A stretch of DNA of 42,289 nt from Bacteroidales bacterium (GCA_017561025.1 JAFZDU010000052.1:1-42289); one strand, 5' to 3'; shown: positions 8,309 to 17,563, counted from the stretch's first letter. The notes: generated by a model from the sequence alone, not told the origin. Numbers and translations: made by a program.

Positions 8309-8914
8309 ATGGATAAAAAATTAACAATTATCAACATCGTATTAGTTCTCGTTGCTATCTTCTTAGCATATAAAGTTTACGACAGTATCAGCCAACCTGT
8401 TAAATTTGAAAACGAAAAAGCAGCACGCGAAGTTAAAGTAGTTCAAAACCTTAAAGATATCAGAAGCACACAGGTTTTGTTCAAACAAAGCTACAACAGA
8501 TATACAGCAAACTTCGATTCATTGATTGAATATATCCGTTCAGGTGAGTTACCAGTTGTTAACATCATCCCAGATCCAAACGACACAACTTTCACAAAAA
8601 CTATCAACGACACAGTTGGTTATATCAGAGTTGCTGACTCATTGTTCAAGAACAGACATAACTTCAATCTTGAAACATTGCGTTATATCCCATTCACAAA
8701 CAACCAAGAATTCGAAATCGAAGCTGGTTACATCACACGTGGTGGCATGAACGTTCCTGTTTTCGAAGCTAAGGCTCCATACAAAACATACTTGAACGGC
8801 CTCGACCCTCAAAGAATCAGAAACGCTGCTGCTCAACAAGAAGCTATTGACAAATATGCCGGTATTAAAGTCGGTTCTATGAACGAAGCTTCTATCGACG
8901 GTAACTGGGAATAA
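8309..8914 (+). CDS. Conserved single-pass membrane protein, pilin-like N-terminus
   Basis: A 201-residue protein of unknown function. A hydrophobic segment near residues 5-25 (LTIINIVLVLVAIFLAYKVY) is followed by charged residues and VVQNLKDIRSTQVLFKQSYN. This layout recalls type IV pilin-like or pseudopilin proteins, but there is no prepilin peptidase site, because the protein starts MDKKL directly before the membrane segment. The rest looks soluble and periplasmic, with no cysteines. It heads a probable operon with the DUF3822 gene (18-base gap), rsmD and the C69 dipeptidase. The start at 8309 is fixed by the promoter directly upstream. Similar proteins are, from memory, common as hypotheticals in Bacteroidales. 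Confidence 0.75.
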   Translation: MDKKLTIINIVLVLVAIFLAYKVYDSISQPVKFENEKAAREVKVVQNLKDIRSTQVLFKQSYNRYTANFDSLIEYIRSGELPVVNIIPDPNDTTFTKTINDTVGYIRVADSLFKNRHNFNLETLRYIPFTNNQEFEIEAGYITRGGMNVPVFEAKAPYKTYLNGLDPQRIRNAAAQQEAIDKYAGIKVGSMNEASIDGNWE

Positions 8915-8932
8915 TATTGAAGTTGATATAGA

Positions 8933-9781
8933 ATGACTTCATATTTATATCCATACGTTCAGGAGTCAACACCTCTAGACAGTAAAAAAGATAACTATAT
9001 TTTGACCATCCAACACTCATTGGATGGTCTTTCTTTTGTCATATTCGACACAAAGGATCAAAAGTTCATCAGCCTTAAACACTTCCACTTCTCCGAAAAA
9101 AACACTGCGCTTGAAGACATTCTCAACGAACTTCAAGAAAGAGAGCAATGGAATTTCAAGGATTTCAAATCCGTAAAAATATTAATAGACAACAACCACA
9201 ACACCTTCCTGCCTAAAGAGTATTATCAGGAAGATATGGAAAGAAATTACCTAAGACTGCTTAACATTAGCGAAGATTTTGGCAGCAAGGCCGACAAGCT
9301 TACAAACGATATCATAAACGTATATCCTACTCCATCAGATATCGACAATGTGATGAAGATGAGCGATAACATCAAGACATATCACACGTCAAGCATCAAG
9401 ATAGAGAGCCTCATCAAGGAATTCTCCGAACGTATCCAAGGTACAAGAGCCTTCGTCAATGTTAAGAACAACTCATACGAGCTGACAATAATAGACGACA
9501 CCAAACTTGTCTTCCACAATTATTTCAACTTCAACACAAAAGAAGACTTCTTGTATTTCATACTCTTCACATTCGAACAACTGAAGATCGATAATGAGAC
9601 CATACCTTTATATTTCATGGGCCTCATAGAAGAGAAATCCGTCATCGTCGAGTTATGTTCACGATACATAAGAAACATACGTTTTTTCAACAGAAACAAC
9701 AATTACAATTATATCAACGAATTGAATTCAATACCATACTATTATTATTACATTTTATATAGTTCTGTATCATGCGAATAA
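8933..9781 (+). CDS. DUF3822 family protein
   Basis: A 282-residue protein of unknown function restricted to Bacteroidetes. The N-terminal YILTIQHSLDGLSFVIFDTK, with repeated beta-strand and acidic pattern, resembles the start of an ASKHA (actin/hexokinase-like) fold, as described for DUF3822. That is an inference from pattern only. There is no signal peptide or membrane segment, so it is probably cytoplasmic. It sits 18 bases after the pilin-like gene and overlaps rsmD by 10 bases, an arrangement that, from memory, is conserved in the phylum and suggests translational coupling. Confidence 0.75.
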   Translation: MTSYLYPYVQESTPLDSKKDNYILTIQHSLDGLSFVIFDTKDQKFISLKHFHFSEKNTALEDILNELQEREQWNFKDFKSVKILIDNNHNTFLPKEYYQEDMERNYLRLLNISEDFGSKADKLTNDIINVYPTPSDIDNVMKMSDNIKTYHTSSIKIESLIKEFSERIQGTRAFVNVKNNSYELTIIDDTKLVFHNYFNFNTKEDFLYFILFTFEQLKIDNETIPLYFMGLIEEKSVIVELCSRYIRNIRFFNRNNNYNYINELNSIPYYYYYILYSSVSCE

Positions 9782-10302
9782 TAAGAGGCAAACACCAAAG
9801 ACGACAAATCACTGCTCCTAGCAATCTGCCAGTCCGTCCAACAACAGACATGGCTAAGGAGAGTCTTTTTAACATTTTAGAAAATCACTTTGATTTCGAA
9901 GAAGTCATCGCATTAGACCTTTTTGCTGGCACTGGCAATATCTCTTATGAATTAGTATCAAGAGGCTGCCCTAGAGTAACTGCAGTCGATGAAAACAACA
10001 ACTGCATCAAGTTCATACGCGACACTGCCAACAAGCTGAACATGGAAGAGCTGCTCGCTATACGTTCCGACGTGTTCCGTTTCATACCTATGCATAAGAT
10101 GAAATACGACCTTATCTTCGCCGACCCACCTTATGACAGCCAGCATTACGATTTGCTCGTCAACTTAGTCTTAGAAAACAATCTGCTTAAAGAAGACGGT
10201 TTGTTTGTTGTTGAACACAACAAATTCCTCGACTTCAAAGACCATCCACGCTTCGTGGAACAACGCAGATATGGCAAAGTCAATTTTAGTTTCTTCAAAT
10301 AA
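9772..10302 (+). CDS. rsmD: 16S rRNA (guanine(966)-N2)-methyltransferase
   Basis: Methylates G966 of 16S rRNA during small-subunit assembly, using SAM. The 176-residue chain opens MRIIRGKHQRRQI as in the RsmD family. It has the SAM-binding motif LDLFAGTGNISYE near residues 48-60, the acidic motif AVDENN near 71-76, and the catalytic DPPY at 118-121, typical of N2-guanine methyltransferases. The length is close to E. coli RsmD. The ATG lies inside the end of the DUF3822 gene, a 10-base overlap. Confidence 0.93.
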   Translation: MRIIRGKHQRRQITAPSNLPVRPTTDMAKESLFNILENHFDFEEVIALDLFAGTGNISYELVSRGCPRVTAVDENNNCIKFIRDTANKLNMEELLAIRSDVFRFIPMHKMKYDLIFADPPYDSQHYDLLVNLVLENNLLKEDGLFVVEHNKFLDFKDHPRFVEQRRYGKVNFSFFK

Positions 10303-10311
10303 AATAGTATT

Positions 10312-11901
10312 ATGAAAACAAGATTATCATTATTGTCTTTATTGGCATTCGTATTGTTATCATTTAACATCAACGCTCAAGATGCTGAATCACAAAACTT
10401 TGATGGCGCGAACTGTACAAGCATCATGGTTGGCAAAGACGCTACAACCGACGGTTCTGTCATAACATCACACACCTGCGACGGCATGTACCGCACATGG
10501 TTACGTTGGGAAAAAGCCCAAGAACATGAAAAAGGCGCTACACAAAAGATATACAGAGGCAGCATGCACACAAGAAACGCTTACGACAGCAAAGGCTTGG
10601 AATTGGCAGGCGAAATACCTCAAGCAGCTTACACTTATTCATACCTCAACACAGCATATCCTTGCTTGAACGAGAAACAATTAGCTATAGGCGAGACAAC
10701 ATTTTCAGGTCCTGACACATTGGTAAACCCAGAAGGTTTATTCATGATTGAAGACTTGGAACGTATCGTTCTCCAACGCTGCGACAACGCAAGAGACGCC
10801 ATCAGACTCATCGATGAACTCATCAAAGAATACGGTTACGGCGATGGCGGCGAATGCATCACAATTGCAGATACCGAGGAAGTATGGTGCATGGAAATCA
10901 TGGGCGAAGGCAAGAAGAAAATAGGCGGTATCTGGGCAGCTCAAAGAGTGCCAGACGGCGAAGTAAGCGTATCTGCTAACATCCCAAGAATAAAATACAT
11001 CAACAGAAACGACCCTGACAACTTCATGTGTTCAGACAATATCGAGAAAGTCGCTAAGAAACATGGTTTATGGGACGGCGAAGGCGAGTTCATCTGGTAC
11101 AAGGCTTTCGGCAACGACTATTCTAACGGCAAGAACTTCCGCGAACGCGAATGGTTCATCCTCAGCTCATTAGCACCTTCTTTAGGATTAAGCATGGACG
11201 ATGAAGACCTTCCTTTCTCTGTTAAACCAGAAGAAAAAGTCAGCGCAAGCAAAGTCATGGAATTACTCAGAAGCACTTACGAAGGTACAGAATTAGACAT
11301 GACACGCAACATCAAGACTATCAACAGAAACGGCGACACTATAGTAAGTCCAATAGCAAACCCATGGATGGGCAGCAACGACATCAACACATATAATATG
11401 ATCGCTCCTGGTACAGTAGAGTCAAGACGTACTGTTTCTGTTTCATGGTGCTCATATTCATTCGTTACACAACTCAGAAGCTGGATGCCTAACGAAATTG
11501 GCGGCATCTGCTGGTTCGCTGTAGAAAATCCTGGTCAAAGCCCAAGAATACCTATCTTCACAGGTTCAACAAAATTACCTTCATGCTTCGACGAATGCGG
11601 TCACTACAACTACAACGAAGAATCTTTGTTATGGCGCTATCGTAAAGCTAACAAATTAGCTCAAATACAATGGGGCTCAACAAAGAAAATCATGATCGAC
11701 AATATTTTGAGATATGAAGAAAAAGCCATTAAAGAGATTCCTGCTTTGGAAAAAGAAGTAATGGCATTGTTAGAAGAAGGCAAGAAAGAAGAAGCACAAC
11801 AATTATTGAACAGATACACATCAGATTTCGAAGCTGCTACAGCCAATACATGGAAAGAGATGGAACAAAGTTTCTGGGAGAGATTCTGGGTTAACTTCTA
11901 A
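10312..11901 (+). CDS. Secreted dipeptidase, peptidase family C69
   Basis: Probable dipeptidase of the PepD/C69 N-terminal nucleophile family, exported to the periplasm or beyond. A signal peptide covers residues 1-22, ending at NAQ. Cys35 in NCTSIMVGKDATTDGSVI is the expected catalytic nucleophile and would become the new N-terminus after propeptide removal. The family's TSHTCDGMYRTW-type segment follows. The length of 529 residues is normal. The gap to rsmD is 9 bases, so it is likely the last gene of that transcript; a strong terminator lies 32 bases downstream. Substrate preference cannot be deduced from sequence. Confidence 0.9.
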   Translation: MKTRLSLLSLLAFVLLSFNINAQDAESQNFDGANCTSIMVGKDATTDGSVITSHTCDGMYRTWLRWEKAQEHEKGATQKIYRGSMHTRNAYDSKGLELAGEIPQAAYTYSYLNTAYPCLNEKQLAIGETTFSGPDTLVNPEGLFMIEDLERIVLQRCDNARDAIRLIDELIKEYGYGDGGECITIADTEEVWCMEIMGEGKKKIGGIWAAQRVPDGEVSVSANIPRIKYINRNDPDNFMCSDNIEKVAKKHGLWDGEGEFIWYKAFGNDYSNGKNFREREWFILSSLAPSLGLSMDDEDLPFSVKPEEKVSASKVMELLRSTYEGTELDMTRNIKTINRNGDTIVSPIANPWMGSNDINTYNMIAPGTVESRRTVSVSWCSYSFVTQLRSWMPNEIGGICWFAVENPGQSPRIPIFTGSTKLPSCFDECGHYNYNEESLLWRYRKANKLAQIQWGSTKKIMIDNILRYEEKAIKEIPALEKEVMALLEEGKKEEAQQLLNRYTSDFEAATANTWKEMEQSFWERFWVNF

Positions 11902-11932
11902 TCATAGGAATCAATATTCTTAATATATCAAG

Positions 11933-11974
11933 CTGAGAGCCGTGAAATAAAAGTCATGGCTCTCAGTTTTTTTT
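11933..11974 (+). terminator. Rho-independent terminator after C69 dipeptidase
   Basis: CTGAGAGCC (11933-11941) pairs with GGCTCTCAG (11958-11966), followed by eight T residues. The remaining bases to about 12090 contain nothing recognisable. Confidence 0.93.
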
Positions 11975-12091
11975 ACAAAGGAATATAATCCACATAACTT
12001 CACGAAAATATCATTCCCTAATTTACATGAAATGCTTTTACAGCCTTTACTAATAATATAGAAATAGGATTTAGACGAGTTGATATAAAAC

Positions 12092-12120
12092 AAAAAAAGC
12101 CGACTTTTCAGTCAGCTTTT
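12092..12120 (-). terminator. Terminator of tRNA-Phe
   Basis: On the minus strand, AAAGCTGACT and AGTCGGCTTT form a stem with one G-T pair around a GAAA loop. It is followed by a T-run, four bases beyond the tRNA 3' end. Confidence 0.8.
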
Positions 12121-12123
12121 CTG

Positions 12124-12196
12124 TGGTACCAGCGAGATTCGAACTAGCGACACATGGATTTTCAGTCCATTGCTCTACCAACTGAGCTATGGTACC
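12124..12196 (-). tRNA. tRNA-Phe (GAA)
   Basis: A 73-nt cloverleaf on the minus strand. The acceptor stem is GGTACCA/TGGTACC with discriminator A, and CCA is not encoded. The D-arm is GCTC-AGTTGGTA-GAGC. The anticodon stem ATGGA/TCCAT holds loop CTGAAAA, giving anticodon GAA for phenylalanine. The T-loop TTCGAAT is normal, but the T-stem pairs GCTAG with CTCGC, leaving a U51/C63 mismatch. It has its own promoter and terminator. Confidence 0.95.
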
Positions 12197-12212
12197 CCGT
12201 TGTTTGCGAGTG

Positions 12213-12241
12213 CAAAGATACAACATTTTTTCATAATTCAA
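12213..12241 (-). promoter_or_regulatory. Promoter of tRNA-Phe
   Basis: On the minus strand, TATCTTTG (12213-12220) is the -7 element with TTG (12239-12241) 18 bases upstream. The transcript would start about 10 bases before the mature tRNA. Confidence 0.75.
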
Positions 12242-12291
12242 CACAAAAAATTATTTTTTTAAAAAATATTTTTTTATTCGTTCATTATCAG

Positions 12292-12299
12292 TATCTTTG
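12292..12299 (+). promoter_or_regulatory. -7 element of coaX promoter
   Basis: TATCTTTG lies 11 bases before the coaX ATG, so the leader is only a few bases long. No TTG is seen at the -33 position. Confidence 0.6.
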
Positions 12300-12310
12300 C
12301 AATAAAAAAA

Positions 12311-13033
12311 ATGAGTAGTCTCCTTACCATCGACATTGGCAATACAAGAGCTAAATATGCTGTTTTCAATAACGACAACATTATCGAAACAGCAGTATTC
12401 AATCCGTATAGCAATGATTTAAAAGATGTTATATCAAAATATCCTTTGATAAACAAAGCAATTTTATCCTCTGTAGGCGGTAAGATACAAGAATGTCTGG
12501 ATCAGCTTAAAAACATAGAAATTATCACACTTTCCGGGGAAACGCCATTACCATTTGAAATAAAATATAAAAACAAAAGACAAATTGGCAGCGACAGGAT
12601 AGTAGCCGTTGCAGCAGCTTTAGCCGAGAAACCTGACCAAAACAGCCTCGTCATCGACATAGGAACCTGCATAACATACGATATCATAACAGCTGACAAG
12701 ATTCACCTGAGCGGTCCGATAAGTCCTGGCATAAATTTACGTTTCAAATCGATGAACGATTATACGGAAAAGCTCCCGTTATGTACTCCCTCCAATGATG
12801 AGCTCAAAGTAATATGCAGCTCGACTGAAGAATGCTTGCAGGCCGGAGTAATAACTGCCATTACCCTTGAGATAGAAGGATTTATAAATCTTTATTCGAA
12901 CATTTATAACAATTTGAATGTTTTTATTATAGGTGGAGACAATATTTTCTTTGAAAATAAGTTAAAAAATTGCATATTTGCAAACGCAAATTTCACTTTT
13001 AACGGTTTAAGATATATTCTTGATTATCAATGA
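12311..13033 (+). CDS. coaX: Type III pantothenate kinase
   Basis: Phosphorylates pantothenate, the first step of coenzyme A synthesis, in the cytoplasm. The 240-residue protein shows the ASKHA phosphate-binding motif TIDIGNTRAK (residues 6-15), GSDR at 93-96, the second phosphate motif VIDIGTCITYD at 114-124, and GPISPGINLRF near 135-145, all typical of CoaX. Its TGA overlaps the ATG of the next gene in ATGA, so it probably leads a transcript of envelope genes. Type III kinases are usual in Bacteroidetes, which normally lack CoaA. Confidence 0.95.
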   Translation: MSSLLTIDIGNTRAKYAVFNNDNIIETAVFNPYSNDLKDVISKYPLINKAILSSVGGKIQECLDQLKNIEIITLSGETPLPFEIKYKNKRQIGSDRIVAVAAALAEKPDQNSLVIDIGTCITYDIITADKIHLSGPISPGINLRFKSMNDYTEKLPLCTPSNDELKVICSSTEECLQAGVITAITLEIEGFINLYSNIYNNLNVFIIGGDNIFFENKLKNCIFANANFTFNGLRYILDYQ

Positions 13034-14310
13034 AATACAAAAATATAAAATATTTTATATTAGGACTGATTATCACAATGATTGGTCTTAATGTATACGG
13101 ACAATCCGATTTAAGCTCACCATATTCCAGATTTGGTCTTGGTGACATTAACACAGGAAGTCCTAATACTATCCTAAAAGGAATGGGAGGGATCAGCAAT
13201 GCCATGACAGGCAACGCACTTGCAAACCCAACTAATCCAGCATCTTACGCATTTATCGATTCATTATCATTCATCTTTGACGCAGGATTTTACATCAAGA
13301 CAGCCTCATTCTCAACAAGCCATCTGACAGAAAACGGTTCAAACGCATCATTCGACTATGCAAGCGTCGGAATAAGCGCAGGCAAAAGATGGAAGATGGG
13401 ATTAGGAATAATGCCATACAGCACCAAAGAATACAACGTAATCACAGAACACGACGACCTCGGTTCTTACAATGTTGCATTTCAAGGAGAAGGCGGTCTT
13501 AACAGAGCATTCTTCGCCAACGGCATCAAGTTAAGCGACAATCTCTCACTCGGTCTCACAGGATCATTTATTTTTGGAACATTATCAGACAACACATCAG
13601 TCTATTACCCTGACTCAACATTCTTCCTTAACGGAAAACGTTCCATATCAACAAGAGTCAGCGACTTCAAATTAGACTATGGTTTAATCTACAAGTTTCC
13701 TATTTCAAGCTACAATGTCACACTCGGTTTGACATATTCACAAGGATCAAACATGTCATCTAAAAGAAACATCTTCATAAGAAACATGTTTAAAGGCTTC
13801 CAAGAACACACTGAATCACCTATCGACACATTACTATATAAAGAAAATGAAAATATCAACGTCACAATACCACAAGGTTATGGTGTTGGTATTACAATAG
13901 ACAAAGGCAGAGGCTGGCTGGTAGGAGCAGACTTCAACTGGACTGGCTGGGAAGGCTTTACTATTAACGGTGCAAACGACTCACTCCAAAACTCATGGAA
14001 TGTGGCCGTAGGCGCATCATACAAGCCAGAAGCAACTTCAATATCGAAATATTACAAGAAGATAACTTATAGAGCTGGTTTCCATTTCGACCAAACATAT
14101 TACAATGTCTACGGACAATCCATCAACAAATACGGATTGACATTGGGTATGGGACTTCCTATGCCACGTTCTTTGACTTCACTCAACGTAGCTCTTGAAT
14201 TCGGAACCATGGGAACAACAAAGAACAATCTCGTAAAAGAGAACTATATCAACCTGTCAATCAGCATGTCTATTTATGACAAATGGTTTATGAAGAAGAA
14301 ATATAAATAA
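13030..14310 (+). CDS. Outer-membrane beta-barrel protein (FadL/OmpP1-like)
   Basis: A 426-residue predicted outer-membrane protein of unknown cargo. A signal peptide spans about residues 1-24, ending VYGQ. The mature start, SDLSSPYSRFGLGDI, is a recurring signature of a Bacteroidetes barrel family. It is followed by MGGISNAMTG and many alternating amphipathic strands with Gly and aromatic residues, for example GLGIMPYS and YRAGFHFDQTYYNV. The gene overlaps coaX by four bases and precedes the TPR and lptC genes. That context suggests a role in the outer membrane, possibly transport of hydrophobic compounds, but this is inference from fold class only. Confidence 0.8.
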   Translation: MKYKNIKYFILGLIITMIGLNVYGQSDLSSPYSRFGLGDINTGSPNTILKGMGGISNAMTGNALANPTNPASYAFIDSLSFIFDAGFYIKTASFSTSHLTENGSNASFDYASVGISAGKRWKMGLGIMPYSTKEYNVITEHDDLGSYNVAFQGEGGLNRAFFANGIKLSDNLSLGLTGSFIFGTLSDNTSVYYPDSTFFLNGKRSISTRVSDFKLDYGLIYKFPISSYNVTLGLTYSQGSNMSSKRNIFIRNMFKGFQEHTESPIDTLLYKENENINVTIPQGYGVGITIDKGRGWLVGADFNWTGWEGFTINGANDSLQNSWNVAVGASYKPEATSISKYYKKITYRAGFHFDQTYYNVYGQSINKYGLTLGMGLPMPRSLTSLNVALEFGTMGTTKNNLVKENYINLSISMSIYDKWFMKKKYK

Positions 14311-14339
14311 CAACTAAATAAATTAACAAAAAAATTAAG

Positions 14340-15689
14340 ATGAAAATTAGAAGATTTTTACTCGCTATTGCATTCGTAGTAGTAGGATTCAGTGCAACTC
14401 AAGCACAAGTTGATTGTGAAACAGATTATTCACTCTATCGTGAATACATCAAACAATGGGAAGGAGCTAAATACAATCCTAACAACATCAATCCACAAAT
14501 GATTACATCATGGAGAAACATTTTCCTCAATTGCCCTGACTTCAGACAAAACACATACCTCGATGGTGTCAAAATCATGACTTATGCATTCATCAGAACA
14601 ACAAAAGACGAAGCATTAAAAGATAAATATGTTGACACTCTCGTTATGCTTTATGACAAGAGAGCTGAATATTTCCCAATGGGTAAAAATGGTTCACAAG
14701 TTGGTAACATCATGGGCCGTAAAGGATTGGATCTTTTAACATGGGCACCACAACGTTACGAAGAAGCTTATAACGCTCTCAAACAAGCTATTGACATGGA
14801 CGGCAATAACAGCAACTACGCATTCATCGACTCATACTTCAATGTTGTCATCACAATGGTTAAGAACAACAAATTAGACGAAAGCGTTATCCTTGACGAA
14901 TACGGCCGCCTCATGGAAATCGTTGACTTCAACATCAAAAAATACACAGAAGAAGCTAACGAAAAAAACCTCAACAACTTCAACGCAACAAAAGGCAAAC
15001 TCGATACAGCAGTTCAACCATACGCAAACTGCGAAGACTTGGTTCGTATCTACCAACCTAAATTCGACGCTAATCCAAATGACGTTGAATTGTTAACAAA
15101 AATCGCTGAAATCTTAGAAAAGAGAGGCTGCGACAACTCACCATTATACCTCGCAGTTGCTGTTAACTTACACAAGATCAACCCATCTCCAGAATCAGCA
15201 TACCTCATCGGCAAAAAATACCTCGCTGAAAAAGATTACAACCAAGCTGCAACATACCTCGTTCAATCAACAAAGAGCGAAAACACTGACTGGGCTCACC
15301 AATCATACATCTACCTCGCTCAAATCATGAACATGAACAAGAACTATGAACAAGGCCGCGAATATGCTAAAAAAGCTTACGCTCTCGACAAAACAGACGG
15401 CGAGCCATTCATCATCATCGGCCAATTATATGCAGCAAGCGCTAAAGACTGTGGTTCAGGCAGCTTCTATTCAAAGACAGCTTACTGGGCAGCTGTTGAC
15501 CAATTCGAAAAAGCCAAGTCAGTTGACTCTTCATTAGCAAGCAAAGCTAACGAACTCATCAACGCTTACTCACACTACTTCCCAACCATTGAAGACATCT
15601 TCTTCAACGGTTTCGAAGAAGGACAAGATTTCAGCTTAGAAAACTGCTGGATTAAAGAAACAACAAAAGTAAGAGCTGCTAAAAACTAA
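14340..15689 (+). CDS. Exported tetratricopeptide-repeat protein
   Basis: A 449-residue protein with a signal peptide (residues about 1-22, ending TQAQ). The middle and C-terminal parts carry helical pairs of TPR type, for example RYEEAYNALKQAIDMDGNN near 140-158 and EQGREYAKKAYALDKTDGE near 336-354. There is no enzyme motif, so it is probably a periplasmic scaffold. It lies 29 bases after the outer-membrane barrel gene and 27 before lptC, in a group of envelope genes. Highly regular codon use (GAA, AAC, ATC, CTC) resembles that of purL and the PpiD-like gene, consistent with good expression. Confidence 0.8.
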   Translation: MKIRRFLLAIAFVVVGFSATQAQVDCETDYSLYREYIKQWEGAKYNPNNINPQMITSWRNIFLNCPDFRQNTYLDGVKIMTYAFIRTTKDEALKDKYVDTLVMLYDKRAEYFPMGKNGSQVGNIMGRKGLDLLTWAPQRYEEAYNALKQAIDMDGNNSNYAFIDSYFNVVITMVKNNKLDESVILDEYGRLMEIVDFNIKKYTEEANEKNLNNFNATKGKLDTAVQPYANCEDLVRIYQPKFDANPNDVELLTKIAEILEKRGCDNSPLYLAVAVNLHKINPSPESAYLIGKKYLAEKDYNQAATYLVQSTKSENTDWAHQSYIYLAQIMNMNKNYEQGREYAKKAYALDKTDGEPFIIIGQLYAASAKDCGSGSFYSKTAYWAAVDQFEKAKSVDSSLASKANELINAYSHYFPTIEDIFFNGFEEGQDFSLENCWIKETTKVRAAKN

Positions 15690-15716
15690 TCATAGCTTTT
15701 AGACAAAACACGTATT

Positions 15717-16280
15717 TTGAAAAAGTTTTTTAAAATATTCATAGAAATCAACATCATAGCCAATTTGGTTATGGTGTTGTTTTCTTGTGAAAACTCCTTG
15801 GATAAGGTTAAGGAATTCATAGACACCGACACCATCAACGGCGTCCTGGCCTATGATGTCACTATCACAAGAAGCGATTCGGGCTTTGTACAAGCCAGAC
15901 TCACAGCACCTGTAATGCACAGCATGGAAGGAGACAGCTCCATACTTGAATTCCCAAAAGGATTTGACGCATATATCTTTGATAAAAACAAAAGACCTTC
16001 GTCAAAAATCAGAGGCGACTACGGCATCCGTTATGACAAGTACGAGCTCGTTTTCATCAAAGACAGTGTTGTTGTAGAGAATATCGATACCGAAGAAACC
16101 ATGTTTACCGAAACATTATACTGGAATCAGAAAACCAAAAAGATTTATACTAGAAATGCCGTTAAGATTACAAGTCCCGACAAGGTAATATACGGCGACA
16201 GCCTCAACGCCAATGAAGACTTCTCTCAAAGAGTTATTCATGGAATGAGAGCTACCCTCGAGATAGAGGACGAAGAATAA
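15717..16280 (+). CDS. lptC: LPS export protein LptC (TTG start)
   Basis: Bridges the inner-membrane LptBFG transporter to periplasmic LptA in lipopolysaccharide export. The 187-residue product has a hydrophobic N-terminus ending VMVLFSC, a lipobox with Cys24, and a beta-rich body of the LptC/DUF1239 type. The repeating pattern is DTINGVLAYDVTITRSDSG, LTAPVMHS, ILEFPKGFDAYIFD, ENIDTEETMFTETLYWNQ. The only start giving a full signal sequence is TTG at 15717. The next ATG, at 15770, would leave just six residues before the cysteine. Other Lpt genes are not in the window. The gap to the CorC gene is 17 bases. Confidence 0.87.
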   Translation: MKKFFKIFIEINIIANLVMVLFSCENSLDKVKEFIDTDTINGVLAYDVTITRSDSGFVQARLTAPVMHSMEGDSSILEFPKGFDAYIFDKNKRPSSKIRGDYGIRYDKYELVFIKDSVVVENIDTEETMFTETLYWNQKTKKIYTRNAVKITSPDKVIYGDSLNANEDFSQRVIHGMRATLEIEDEE

Positions 16281-16297
16281 ACAATAGACAGAAAATA

Positions 16298-17563
16298 ATG
16301 AACGACATATATATAGTCATATTATCTCTGGCAGCATCAGCCATGTTCTCCGGAATGGAAATCGCCTTCCTGAGCACCAACAGACTACAGCTTGAGCTAG
16401 ACCTTAAGAAAAACAAGTTCTCTGCCAAGATAATCAACAGGTTCTTTAAGAACCAATCACAATTCATCGGATGCCTTCTGCTCTGCAACAACATAGCAAA
16501 TGTCATCTACGGTATTGCGATCGCAAGAATATTAGAGCCATTCATCATCAACATATTGCCTGAAGTCATCAGCCACGACTTTGTCATCCTGCTATGCCAG
16601 ACAATGGTATCAACATTGATAGTACTTGTCACTGGTGAATTCATACCAAAGATATTATTCGGGATAAATCCAAATAAAAGCATGAGGATATTCTCTGTCC
16701 CTGCCCTCCTACTTTTCATATTGCTTTATCCTGTCATATTGATTTTCATAAGTATCTCGGAAATAGTAATAAAATACATACTTCGTGTCGACATCCCTCA
16801 TGAAGAATACAAGCTTAATACCGTCGACTTAAACGACTACATCAAAGAATACGCTAATCCTGACGAAGACAACGAAGACATACAACAAGGCATTGAACTT
16901 TTCCAAAACGCCATAGACTTCCATAACGTAAAGTTAAGAGAATGCATGGTTCCACGCACTGAGATTCAAGCCATTGACATTGAAGAAGGCATTGGCGAAG
17001 TGAAAGCTCTTTTCGAAGAAACCAAACACTCCAAATTACTTGTCTTCGAGAACAACATCGACAACATCATCGGTTACATTCATATAAATGACGTTTTGAC
17101 AAAAGCAAACGACCTCAGACAGAAACTCCGTCCTATCGAGTTTTATCCTGAGACATATTCAGCACAGGAACTCCTCAAGAAGCTTTCAAAGAAACGCCAA
17201 AGCATTGCCGTCGTAGTTGACGAGTTTGGAGGAACATCCGGCATCATTACCATAGAAGATCTTATAGAAGAAATCTTCGGTGAAATAGAAGACGAATTTG
17301 ATGTAGAAGACACCATTGAAAAGACCATCAACGAAGACGATCATATATTCTCTGCCAGACTGGAAATAGACTATCTCAACAAAAACTACAAATTCAACTT
17401 CCCTGAATCTGACGACTACGAAACATTGGCAGGATATATCATTCACTATCACGAAAGTATTCCACTAACAGGAGAGGAAATCGCTATTGGCAACTACATT
17501 TTTAAAATAATAAAAGCCAGCGACACCAAACTTGAAGAAGTGGAAATTAAAAACAATCAATGA
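16298..17563 (+). CDS. CNNM/CBS/CorC-domain membrane protein (GldE-like)
   Basis: A 421-residue inner-membrane protein of the HlyC/CorC family. Domains in order: a CNNM (DUF21) membrane domain (residues about 1-180, with SGMEIAFLSTNRLQLE and CNNIANVIYG), a CBS pair beginning at MVPRTEI (Met217) and including VVVDEFGGTSGIITIEDLIEEIFGEI, and a C-terminal CorC/HlyC domain (about 345-418). Relatives act in Mg2+/Co2+ efflux or resistance. In gliding Bacteroidetes a homologue, GldE, supports motility and T9SS function. Which role applies here cannot be told. It ends the coaX-led gene run. Confidence 0.88.
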   Translation: MNDIYIVILSLAASAMFSGMEIAFLSTNRLQLELDLKKNKFSAKIINRFFKNQSQFIGCLLLCNNIANVIYGIAIARILEPFIINILPEVISHDFVILLCQTMVSTLIVLVTGEFIPKILFGINPNKSMRIFSVPALLLFILLYPVILIFISISEIVIKYILRVDIPHEEYKLNTVDLNDYIKEYANPDEDNEDIQQGIELFQNAIDFHNVKLRECMVPRTEIQAIDIEEGIGEVKALFEETKHSKLLVFENNIDNIIGYIHINDVLTKANDLRQKLRPIEFYPETYSAQELLKKLSKKRQSIAVVVDEFGGTSGIITIEDLIEEIFGEIEDEFDVEDTIEKTINEDDHIFSARLEIDYLNKNYKFNFPESDDYETLAGYIIHYHESIPLTGEEIAIGNYIFKIIKASDTKLEEVEIKNNQ

